Shown piece by piece: positions 7,603 to 14,836 of a DNA stretch of 33,240 nt (the first letter of the stretch is position 1; every line of letters begins with the position of its first letter). Both the position numbers and the translations under genes were made by a program. Below the pieces are notes generated by a model. It was not told where the DNA came from, did not search any database, and saw only the letters and a list, made by a program, of their open reading frames with translations. Source of the DNA: Chlamydiota bacterium (GTDB lineage Bacteria; Chlamydiota; Chlamydiia; Chlamydiales; Criblamydiaceae); assembly GCA_013288845.1 (NCBI GenBank), contig JABDBB010000013.1, positions 1 to 33,240 of the forward strand. The letters run 5' to 3'.

Positions 7603-8569
7603 ATTTCCCTCCTTTCACAAAAGCGGGCCTTTTTCTCAGTCCGAGGATTCGAAACATCCGGTCGTCTCTGTCAATCGGGGTGTTCGCTACGGTCAGCAGC
7701 TTTTCTCCTGCAAAAATGGAATTGGCTCCGGCTAAAAAACATAGGGCTTGCTCTTCGCAGGTCATTTCAATCCGGCCGGCCGATAGTCGGATCATTGTTT
7801 TGGGCAATACAATTCTTGCGACGGCAATTGCACGAATCATCTCCCATCCTGAAATATGAGGCTGCTCTTCCAACGGTGTTCCGGGAATCTGAGTCAATCG
7901 ATTGATGGGAACGGATTCGGGATGGGGATTTCGCCGGGATAAGGTAAGCAGCAACTCGAGTCTATCGTGAATAGTTTCTCCCATTCCCAAAATACCCCCG
8001 GAACAAACGCTGATATTGGCTTTTTCTATGATGTCAAGGGTGTTCAATCGGTCTTTGAAGGTTCTTGTGGTGATAATGGTTTTATAGAAATTTTCAGAGG
8101 TGTCGAGATTATGGTTATAAGCATAAAGTCCCGCCTCTTTAAGTTTTTCGGCTTGGTGGTCTTTGATCATACCCAACGTGCAACACACCTCTATTCCGAG
8201 AGCGGTGATTCCTTTGATCATGCGCAGAATTTCATCAAATTGTTTACTGTCCCTCACCTCTCTCCAAGCTGCTCCTAAACAAACGCGTGTAGCTCCCCGT
8301 TCAACGGCTTTTTTTGCTTCGCTGATGACCTCTTCATATTGCATCATGGGTTGTGCAGAAATCGATGTTTGATAGCGGGATGATTGGGCGCAATACTTGC
8401 AGTCTTCAGGGCAACCTCCTGTCTTAATAGAAATGAGGCTGCAAACCTGGATTTCTCCGGGATCATGAAATCGGTTGTGCACGATATTCGATTTTGCAAT
8501 GAGTTCCAATAGCGGCGATGCATAGAGTTCCTGCAATTCTTCCAAGGTCTTGTCATGACGAATAATCAT
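7586..8569 (-). CDS. bioB: Biotin synthase (radical SAM)
   Basis: BioB inserts sulfur into dethiobiotin to finish biotin, using a radical-SAM [4Fe-4S] cluster and a sacrificial [2Fe-2S] cluster. With the start used here the protein has 327 residues. The radical-SAM cysteines are C53-x3-C57-x2-C60 in GGCPEDCKYCAQ. The [2Fe-2S] ligands expected of the family are visible as Cys in RVCLGAAWREVRD, Cys in the EVCCTLGM segment, Cys in SVCSGGILGMGE, and Arg in RLSAGRIEM. I prefer the ATG at 8569 over the TTG one codon upstream because GAGGG lies seven bases before it. It is the first gene of the five-gene operon, with a candidate promoter at 8611-8639. Confidence 0.96.
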   Translation of the reverse strand: MIIRHDKTLEELQELYASPLLELIAKSNIVHNRFHDPGEIQVCSLISIKTGGCPEDCKYCAQSSRYQTSISAQPMMQYEEVISEAKKAVERGATRVCLGAAWREVRDSKQFDEILRMIKGITALGIEVCCTLGMIKDHQAEKLKEAGLYAYNHNLDTSENFYKTIITTRTFKDRLNTLDIIEKANISVCSGGILGMGETIHDRLELLLTLSRRNPHPESVPINRLTQIPGTPLEEQPHISGWEMIRAIAVARIVLPKTMIRLSAGRIEMTCEEQALCFLAGANSIFAGEKLLTVANTPIDRDDRMFRILGLRKRPAFVKGGKYDLVS

Positions 8570-8610
8570 CAATTTTCCCTCTATTCTTTCATTTTTTTAT
8601 GAAATTATGG

Positions 8611-8639
8611 ATTTTATCCCTATTTTTTCCTTATTTCAA
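8611..8639 (-). promoter_or_regulatory. Candidate promoter of the biotin operon
   Basis: Read on the minus strand, TTGAAA (8639-8634) and TAAAAT (8616-8611) are 17 bases apart and would start transcription about 35 bases before the bioB ATG. A 7-base inverted repeat (TAAACTA, five bases, TAGTTTA) lies further upstream near 8670-8690 and could be an operator. It does not match the BirA, BioR or BioQ sites I know. Confidence 0.45.
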
Positions 8640-8704
8640 TAAAAAAAATGAGAGAAATCGCATATTTTAAACTAAAAAGTAGTTTATAAAAAATAGGAAA
8701 TAGT

Positions 8705-8854
8705 TTGAAAAACACGGAGATACAAGATTTTCTACAAAGAAGCCGCACTTTTTTTAAAAACTACAAAATAGTCGTGAAAGATCGAAATGCAATCGAATTT
8801 TTATGCAGGAATAAAGGAGGTAAGAGCGGAATTCTTAAAATAAGAATCATATAA
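8705..8854 (+). CDS. Short ORF divergent from bioB, possible 5' gene remnant
   Basis: A TTG at 8705 preceded by AGGA at a workable distance opens a 49-residue frame beginning with KNTEIQDFLQRSRTFF and ending at a TAA at 8852. The charged, helix-like start resembles the beginning of a normal protein, but nothing is recognised. The final 54 bases overlap the opposite-strand remnant that ends at 8801, so at most one of the two is natural across that stretch. It may be the head of a gene cut off by the rearrangements that fill 8800-9350. Confidence 0.25.
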   Translation: MKNTEIQDFLQRSRTFFKNYKIVVKDRNAIEFLCRNKGGKSGILKIRII

Positions 8855-9073
8855 AAAAGATACTTCCGGAACTTTCGCAAGTTCCGGTTTCCAAGTTTGA
8901 AAAGTATAGCTATTGGCGCAGAATGCACTTGGATAGAGAGCATTGTAACTACCGGTAGCAACATTTCCTTTCACTTTCACCGTGGTATTAGGATATAGAT
9001 TTATTTCCTGATGAAGATTTTCTTCATAACATCTATTGTTAAGCGGTTGCGAAAAAGAAAACGTTTCCTGACC
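8801..9073 (-). pseudogene. 3' remnant of an unidentified gene, cut by an inverted repeat
   Basis: The minus-strand frame is open from the inverted repeat at 9074 to a TAA at 8803-8801, about 90 codons. It reads like a folded-protein C-terminus (ETFSFSQPLNNRCYEE, INLYPNTTVKVKGNVATG, WKPELAKVPEVSFLYD). There is no start codon context, and upstream the frame runs into the repeat and meets a TGA. I infer that the 5' part was lost when the repeat inserted or recombined. A secreted or surface beta-rich protein would fit the composition, but no family is recognised. Confidence 0.35.
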
Positions 9074-9146
9074 CGGTCCGACCCAATGACATGGTGTACA
9101 CTTTAACCCAAGGACATAGTGTACACCATGTCATTGGGTCGGACCG
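9074..9146. repeat. 26-bp perfect inverted repeat, possible insertion-sequence end
   Basis: The arms 9074-9099 and 9121-9146 are exact reverse complements around a 21-base spacer. Within it, a segment starting ACCCAATGACATGG is followed by a near-direct repeat (ACCCAAGGACATAG), both running into TGTACAC. Such paired motifs recall the terminal repeats of insertion sequences, here joined head to head with no transposase between them. The right arm abuts the palindromic element that begins at 9146. Confidence 0.6.
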
Positions 9147-9325
9147 TTTGGAGTGCGGTGACTTGTCACCGCTTTGTCCTCGCATCGACTTGTCGATGCG
9201 TTTTTAAAAATATAAAGACTAATATTTGAATGAATTTCTGAATATCTATAAACACAAACATTGCTTAAAACGCCTCGACAAGTCGAGTCGAGGGCAAAGC
9301 GGTGACAAGTCACCGCACTCCAAAC
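9146..9325. repeat. Palindromic repeat, copy 2, flanked by a 31-bp perfect inverted repeat
   Basis: Positions 9146-9176 and 9295-9325 are exact reverse complements. The similarity continues inward with mismatches to about 55 bases per arm. The left arm repeats 2471-2530, including the CGCATCGAC hairpin with its TTTTT tail (9181-9205). Between the arms lies a scrap of the umuC 3' region. The structure resembles a miniature inverted-repeat element or a collapsed pair of full elements. No transposase is present. Confidence 0.75.
9229..9262 (+). pseudogene. umuC scrap inside the palindromic element
   Basis: These bases decode as NEFLNIYK followed by degenerate codons and are nearly identical to the first codons of the umuC fragment at 2552. 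The similarity stops where the right arm of the inverted repeat begins. It shows that this copy once carried the same repeat-umuC junction and later lost the rest. Confidence 0.6.
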
Positions 9326-9374
9326 GCTGCGCGAATTAAATTCCTCTGAACATACCGGAATAACTATCAGTTGT

Positions 9375-9968
9375 TTAAGCGGGAAAAATATTTACTATGA
9401 AATCTCCGCTATTACTACAGACCTTCTCCAATAAAGTAGCTGTGTCACAATATTCTTCATCATATGGTCCTGAAATGTATAAAGGTACACCGTCTTTTCC
9501 GAACGTGAATTTTTGCTGATACGGTTCATTCGCTTCAATAAAAGAGGAGGGTATCCCAAACCAGCTTGAATGAGGATTTCTATCAATATTTTTTGCAAAA
9601 TCAACTGCTCCGAGAATCATGCTCCGAGCATCTTCATACGATATGTCAGTTAAATGAAACCTCGGATAGATGTCATTTAAAGCTAGTTTATTTATTCCGA
9701 TTTTTATATCGGTATCTTTGACACCTAAACAATAGAAATCGACTAAATAACTAATTAAAGCGTATGAACCGTGACCCATTTCTCTAATCACCACCACAGG
9801 AGCAAGGCCGGTGCTCTCCCAATCAACTGAAACTTTACATTGATAAATCGGAAATTTAGAACACCCGGATGTATAGGGGATCATTTCGCCTTTTTTAATA
9901 GTCGGTAAGCAACAAAATTTGAATTTTTTATCACTCCCACATACACATGGACAATACACTGATGACAT
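9375..9968 (-). CDS. SEC-C motif protein of unknown function
   Basis: The 197 residues begin with a SEC-C zinc-binding motif: Cys8, Cys10, Cys19 and Cys20 in CPCVCGSDKKFKFCC, the fold found at the C-terminus of SecA and in many small proteins. The remaining 175 residues hold a hydrophobic, glycine-containing segment (VVVIREMGHGSYALISYLVDFYCLG split over two strands) and a short acidic C-terminal part, and match no family I can name. There is no signal peptide, so it is cytosolic. The ATG at 9968 is the natural start, since the motif begins five residues later. It lies next to the repeat-rich scar and has no obvious operon partner. A role in protein or nucleic-acid binding is only a guess. Confidence 0.6.
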   Translation of the reverse strand: MSSVYCPCVCGSDKKFKFCCLPTIKKGEMIPYTSGCSKFPIYQCKVSVDWESTGLAPVVVIREMGHGSYALISYLVDFYCLGVKDTDIKIGINKLALNDIYPRFHLTDISYEDARSMILGAVDFAKNIDRNPHSSWFGIPSSFIEANEPYQQKFTFGKDGVPLYISGPYDEEYCDTATLLEKVCSNSGDFIVNIFPA

Positions 9969-10064
9969 AGATGACTCTCTTATAATTTTTTATATGAGGA
10001 GAATATATCACAAAAAATATAAAAATAGTCAATATAATTGAATCAAATTTGACTTGAAAATATT

Positions 10065-10190
10065 TTAGCTCTTTTCATCGATTTCCTTCTGAAATTTATC
10101 TAATCCCGCAAGATATCCCACCTCGGCTTGTGTTAAACCGCTTTTTTTTCTATGAAAACGAATGATGCAGCAGTTTGATTTTCCATACAT
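10065..10190 (-). CDS. Tiny ORF with the first half of an XRE-type helix-turn-helix
   Basis: The 41-residue frame reads IIRFHRKKSGLTQAEVGYLAGLD, where R-K-K-S-G-L-T-Q-A-E-V-x-x-L-A-G matches helices 1-2 of Cro/C1-type HTH domains. The recognition helix and the rest of the domain are missing, so it is more likely a remnant of a regulator than a working one. No good ribosome binding site precedes the ATG. The rest of the 280-base gap between 9968 and 10249 shows nothing else. Confidence 0.35.
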   Translation of the reverse strand: MYGKSNCCIIRFHRKKSGLTQAEVGYLAGLDKFQKEIDEKS

Positions 10191-10248
10191 CTTCTAAACT
10201 GTTAGTTTTACCGCTATAACAGTAAAAAACGCGAGAAAAAATTACACA

Positions 10249-10974
10249 CTACTCTTTTTGCGCAGAAAAAATTAAACACCATCCCTCTTTAGTGCCCTTG
10301 CGCATAAAAGGTCGCAATAATAACCCGATGCCGTTGAAAATCATCCATTTAATCGATTTTCTCAGCCAAATTAACGGCAAAGTCCCACCGGGTTTTACAC
10401 TGATATTAGTAAATCCTTCTCTCCGTAAAATCATTTTTAACTCCCATTCCGTGATGGGAGCTATGTGTCCATAGGAAAGATCTACATCGTAAAATTGATG
10501 GAACTGTCCCCGAATTAGAAAAGTAAGACGGGAAAGCCACGATGTGACATTCGGAGTAGACAAAAAGATAAAACCGCCGGGCTTCAAAATGCTCTTCATT
10601 AAACGAACGTATTCCCACGGATTTTCTACATGCTCAATTACTTCAATCCCCAGGACTGCATCGAAATGATTGACATGTTTTTCACAAAATTCCGCAACCT
10701 GCGTCGACTTGTTGAAGTCGATGTGATGAAAATGAACATCTTTACTCCGGAAATCGTCCGGATTTTCATCAACGGCAGTAATGGTATAGCCTGCATCATG
10801 CAGACGTTGACTTAAAGCTCCCTGACCCGCTCCCAAATCAAGTATATGAATGGCTTTATGATCGGGCAACCTCGCCATAACCTCTTCTGCAATTTGTTCA
10901 TGCAATTTTTGATCGGCCCTGATAATAAATTCTTTGTAATGATCTAATTGCTTTTCTCCGACCAATATAAACAA
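10249..10974 (-). CDS. Class I SAM-dependent methyltransferase
   Basis: The 241 residues carry the Rossmann methyltransferase motifs: motif I ILDLGAGQGALSQRL (glycine loop for SAM), an acidic motif II end (ITAVDEN), motif IV FDAVLGIEVIEHVENP, and motif V/VI LKPGGFIFLSTPN. The EVIEH pattern is typical of the UbiG/Methyltransf_11-type group that acts on small molecules, lipids or sugars. A hydrophobic, basic stretch near residues 190-230 (LRKSIKWMIFNGIGLLL) suggests membrane association. The start is a TTG at 10974, supported by GAGGAG six bases upstream. No other start is as well placed. The substrate is unknown. It diverges from the beta-helix genes. Confidence 0.75.
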   Translation of the reverse strand: MFILVGEKQLDHYKEFIIRADQKLHEQIAEEVMARLPDHKAIHILDLGAGQGALSQRLHDAGYTITAVDENPDDFRSKDVHFHHIDFNKSTQVAEFCEKHVNHFDAVLGIEVIEHVENPWEYVRLMKSILKPGGFIFLSTPNVTSWLSRLTFLIRGQFHQFYDVDLSYGHIAPITEWELKMILRREGFTNISVKPGGTLPLIWLRKSIKWMIFNGIGLLLRPFMRKGTKEGWCLIFSAQKE

Positions 10975-11100
10975 TGCAAACTCCTCTTGTGGATTATCCT
11001 ATAATGCTAAATTTTTATTTTAATGAGGTCAATAGAAAATAATTTTAATCCAAGCTTTCCGTGTGACATGAGAAATAAAGGTAAATTATAAATAATTTAT

Positions 11101-11130
11101 TTGACAAAGTTGTCTTGAAAAAGCTATACA
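11101..11130 (+). promoter_or_regulatory. Promoter of the tandem beta-helix genes
   Basis: A perfect TTGACA at 11101-11106 is followed 18 bases later by TATACA at 11125-11130. Transcription would start near 11137, about 35 bases before the ATG at 11172. This also argues against any start upstream of that ATG, since the TTG at 11115 would lie inside the promoter. Confidence 0.6.
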
Positions 11131-11171
11131 AAGGTTTTATTATATTCAAAATGCGCAAAAATAGGTGTAAA

Positions 11172-12785
11172 ATGACAAGAATAACTTCATTCAGTATTAC
11201 CGGAACTACAAAGTCTTTTAGGGACTACACTATAGGCTTTATTGGTTTTTTTGCCTTTTTTTTAGGCAACCTTAACGGAGCGACGATCATTGTTCATCCG
11301 GGTGATGATATTCAAGCCGCTATTGACGGAGCATCCTGCGGAGATACCATCCAAATTTTGGCGGGTACTTATGTTCAGGAATTTGAAATTAACTCTATCA
11401 ATTTAAATATCGTCGGGGCCGGTATCGGATCCACGATCATTCAATCTCCTTCCTCAACCGGCCTGATCAATACATTTACCTATGCCGCTGACGGAACTGT
11501 CTACCGGCCTATCATAATGGTGGAAAATTCTACGGTGAACATTCAAAATATCACCGTAGACGGAAATAATCAGGGAGATATCGGCAGCGCACCGCGCTTT
11601 GCGGGAATAGGCTACCACAACTCCGGCGGAACAGTATCCAATGTTTATGTGACAAATATTCAGGACTCTTCTTACCCGATAGGTTATCAGGAAGGGTATG
11701 GAATTTTAGCCGTAGGAGATTCAGGTACAAACGCAATTACTATCGAAAATTGCACGGTAGACAATTTTCAAAAGTCCGGTATTCTAACCATCGGAGCAAA
11801 TCTTACCTTCAATGTGGAAGGAAATACCGTAACAGGGAATACGCCTGCCTCTCCGGCTAACGCTAACGGTATAGAGCTCTACGACGGCGCAACAGGAGTT
11901 GTACAAAATAATACGGTGACTAACCTAATCGGTTCAAGTGCCGCAAGCTGTGCACTCCTCGCTTTCGATGCGGTAAATCTTACCATAACAAATAATACGA
12001 TCTCCGCAAGTGATGAAGGAATCTATTGTTTTGATTGCGGCGATAATTTAACAATTTCTGCAAACACAAGCAGCGACAATAATGATGCGGGAATTACCAT
12101 CTATAATTCCGATACCTCCGGTGTTGTCAGCAGTAACATAATCGGTAATACAGTTACGGATAATGTCAACGCAGGCATCTATCTATATAGCGCAGTCAAT
12201 GATACCGTTTCTTTAGCAAATAACAATTTTGTTAACGGAGAAGCCGGACTGATTGTAGAAGGATCCGGTATAACAGGTCCCGTTGTCACAATGGACGGAG
12301 ATTCATTCACAGGAACTGCAGGTTACTATATTCAGGAAATTGCAGCTCCTAACGATATTTGGCCCTCCACTTCAAATGTGTCTTTTGACGGATTGATCTC
12401 AGGAAGCATTACACATGCGCAATTTGAAGAAATTTTGGCGAAAATTTACGATGCACATAACGATATGTCATTAGGGCTTGTCCTGGATTTTATTCCGTTG
12501 GCAACACCGATTGCTCCTGCAAATTTTGTAGGGATGGTCAGAGCAGATTCATTTTTACAGCCTACAGGATTTATCCTTGAAGCTAAATGGGAGGCAAGCA
12601 CCTCACCGTTCATTACTCATTATGTAATTTATTTTCAAGGAAATGAAGTCGCAAGGATTTCAGCAGATGCTCCTTTGGTTTATGTAACAGATCTTGCTAT
12701 AAGAAGTGATGCTAAGCATTATAAAATAGCAGCTGTGAATGCAGATCACCAAAAAAGTGAACACCTGAAAATTACAATAGAATAA
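11172..12785 (+). CDS. Secreted right-handed parallel beta-helix protein with C-terminal Fn3-like domain
   Basis: From the ATG at 11172 (AGGTG upstream, promoter just before) the protein has 537 residues. Residues 1-36 form a signal peptide (hydrophobic GFIGFFAFFLGNLNGA). Residues about 40-430 consist of PbH1-type rungs rich in Asn, Thr, Val and Gly, with repeated phrases such as ITNNTISASDEGIYC and NTVTDNVNAGIYL, as in the pectate-lyase-like/NosD beta-helix group. The first rungs (ADDIQAAIDGA-like, GDTIQILAGTYVQEF) match the usual N-terminal cap. Residues about 442-537 resemble a fibronectin type III domain (PANFVG...LEAKWEAS...YVIYFQGNEVARI). It is probably a surface or exported adhesin or carbohydrate-binding protein. 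No polysaccharide-lyase catalytic residues can be assigned by eye. A close paralogue follows 33 bases downstream. Confidence 0.8.
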   Translation: MTRITSFSITGTTKSFRDYTIGFIGFFAFFLGNLNGATIIVHPGDDIQAAIDGASCGDTIQILAGTYVQEFEINSINLNIVGAGIGSTIIQSPSSTGLINTFTYAADGTVYRPIIMVENSTVNIQNITVDGNNQGDIGSAPRFAGIGYHNSGGTVSNVYVTNIQDSSYPIGYQEGYGILAVGDSGTNAITIENCTVDNFQKSGILTIGANLTFNVEGNTVTGNTPASPANANGIELYDGATGVVQNNTVTNLIGSSAASCALLAFDAVNLTITNNTISASDEGIYCFDCGDNLTISANTSSDNNDAGITIYNSDTSGVVSSNIIGNTVTDNVNAGIYLYSAVNDTVSLANNNFVNGEAGLIVEGSGITGPVVTMDGDSFTGTAGYYIQEIAAPNDIWPSTSNVSFDGLISGSITHAQFEEILAKIYDAHNDMSLGLVLDFIPLATPIAPANFVGMVRADSFLQPTGFILEAKWEASTSPFITHYVIYFQGNEVARISADAPLVYVTDLAIRSDAKHYKIAAVNADHQKSEHLKITIE

Positions 12786-12818
12786 TAAATTAAGTTTCAA
12801 ATAGAGAAAGGTAAAAAA

Positions 12819-14699
12819 ATGACAAAAATAATTAATCCACGGGGCTTAAGAAAGCATTTTATTAATTGTTTTATAATTATATGCCTTTCTTTGTTTTTTT
12901 CAGCAGACCTCCGGGGGGCAGTCATTCCTGTCACCCCCGTTGACAATATCCAAACCGTCATCAACGGCGCCAATTCGGGAGACACAATCCAATTCGGAGC
13001 AGGTACTTATACCCAGGAATTTGAAATTGTCTCCAAAAATTTAAATTTAGTCGGTGCGGGCATAGGTAATACCATCATCTTTTCACCCGCAACAGTGAAT
13101 TTATTGAACTCATTTACCTATACAGGTCCGTCAGGTCCCACTACATATGTTCCTATCATTATGGTAGAAAATGCCACAGTCAATATTTCAGCTCTTACCG
13201 TTGACGGAGATAATCAGGGATCACCTCCCGGACCGGATCGAAGATTTACAGGTATCGGCTACCACAACGCAGGGGGAATAATTTCTACTGTTCATGTGAC
13301 CAATATTCAGGATAATAACTATCCGATCGGTTATCAGGAAGGCTATGGTATTTTAGTTGCAAATGATACAGGAACAAATACCGTCACCGTCCAAGGAAAC
13401 ACAATTGACAACTTTCAAAAAACCGGAATTCTGACAATCGGACCGGGTCTAACCTTTACCGTAAGCGGAAATACCGTTACAGGAAATACTCCGTTTTCTC
13501 CTGCTAACGCCAATGGAATTGAACTGTTTGACGGCGCAACAGGCCTTATACACAATAATACCGTTACAAATATGATCGGCAGTACTACAAGCAGCGTCGG
13601 TATCCTGGCTTTTGATGCTGTCGGCCTCACAATTTCAGACAACACGGTAAACAACAATGATGAAGGGATCTACTGTTTTGATGTAGGCGACAATTTAACA
13701 ATCTCCGGCAACACCTGCAACACGAATAATGATGCCGGAATTACCGTAGCGAATCCGGATATTTTGACCATTGTCACGACGACAATCACAGACAATATCG
13801 TCACCGATAACGTGAATTCCGGTATTTATCTGATGAGCAATCTTAACGACATATATCAAATGGCTAATAACCAATTTATTAACGGGGCAGCCGGACTGAT
13901 TGTACAAGGAAATACTATTACAGGACCTGTTGTTACCATGAATGCCGATTCTTTCACGGGAACTACCGGTTATTATATTCAGGAAATTACAGCTCCGAAC
14001 GATATTTGGCCCTCTACCTCTAATGTGTCTTTTGACGGATTAGTTTCCGGCCATATCACATTTGCTGAATTCAATCAGATTCTGACCAAAATCTTTGATA
14101 AGCATAACGACGCGACTCTCGGGCTGGTCTTGGATTATATTATCCCTTTACCCCCTATTCTGATTAATATTAATCCTCCGTTCGGTCCGCCGACAGGAGG
14201 AGGCACCCTTTTGATTAACGGTGCAAATTTTATCAGCAGCAATACTCTTGTATTTTTCGGGGCGGTACCTGCAACAAACGTTGTCGTGCATTCAGATAAT
14301 ACCGTCTCGGTTACTATTCCTCCGGGAACAGGAACTGTGGATGTTCGGGTAGTTACTCCTTTTGGAACTACACCCATAGTGATCGCCGGTCAATACACTT
14401 ACATCACGACTCCGACCGCGCCGCTGCCCCCTTCTAATTTCAGAGGTACATTGAAAAAGAACAAATTTTTAAACAAAACAGAATTTGGTCTTACAGCTAC
14501 TTGGGATCCAAGTCCTACTGTAGATGTAGTTTCTTATGTAATTTTTAAAAACGGAAATGCAGTGGAACGAATTTCGGCAGGATCCCCCTTAATTTTTGTG
14601 GCCTGTCTCAATTCAAAAAGCTCCGTTTCTTCATATACAATTGTGGCAACCGATTCATCAGGGCAAAATAGCATTCCGATCCCACTCATCATCAGATGA
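12819..14699 (+). CDS. Secreted parallel beta-helix protein with IPT/TIG and Fn3-like domains (paralogue)
   Basis: The 626-residue protein follows the first beta-helix gene and aligns with it end to end: signal peptide at residues 1-34, the same cap (NIQTVINGANSGDTIQFGAGTY), the same rungs and a nearly identical segment around APNDIWPSTSNVSFDGL. The difference is an inserted IPT/TIG immunoglobulin-like domain at about residues 444-528 (PPFGPPTGGGTLLINGANF, FFGAVPATNV, VSVTIPPGTGTVDVRV), placed between the helix and the terminal Fn3-like domain (PPSNFRG...LTATWDPS). GAGAAAGG lies at a normal distance from the ATG. The pair is a tandem duplication that has diverged, probably one transcript. A surface or exported binding role is inferred. 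Confidence 0.8.
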   Translation: MTKIINPRGLRKHFINCFIIICLSLFFSADLRGAVIPVTPVDNIQTVINGANSGDTIQFGAGTYTQEFEIVSKNLNLVGAGIGNTIIFSPATVNLLNSFTYTGPSGPTTYVPIIMVENATVNISALTVDGDNQGSPPGPDRRFTGIGYHNAGGIISTVHVTNIQDNNYPIGYQEGYGILVANDTGTNTVTVQGNTIDNFQKTGILTIGPGLTFTVSGNTVTGNTPFSPANANGIELFDGATGLIHNNTVTNMIGSTTSSVGILAFDAVGLTISDNTVNNNDEGIYCFDVGDNLTISGNTCNTNNDAGITVANPDILTIVTTTITDNIVTDNVNSGIYLMSNLNDIYQMANNQFINGAAGLIVQGNTITGPVVTMNADSFTGTTGYYIQEITAPNDIWPSTSNVSFDGLVSGHITFAEFNQILTKIFDKHNDATLGLVLDYIIPLPPILININPPFGPPTGGGTLLINGANFISSNTLVFFGAVPATNVVVHSDNTVSVTIPPGTGTVDVRVVTPFGTTPIVIAGQYTYITTPTAPLPPSNFRGTLKKNKFLNKTEFGLTATWDPSPTVDVVSYVIFKNGNAVERISAGSPLIFVACLNSKSSVSSYTIVATDSSGQNSIPIPLIIR

Positions 14700-14836
14700 G
14701 GGAATAAACTGTTTTCATAAGTAACTGTATGTGAATGGTTTATATTTTTATTTTGATTATTTGAAATTAATCGAATCTTTAAATAATTATTATATAATTT
14801 CTATGTTATTAAGATTTAATATGGAAATAATTTATA

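Noticed and set aside
7573-7905. 110-codon plus-strand ORF inside bioB
   Set aside because: Antisense shadow of bioB with no recognisable domain or ribosome site.
8734-8760. BirA-type biotin operator search upstream of bioB
   Set aside because: No pair of arms resembling the TTGTAAACC/GGTTTACAA consensus was found.
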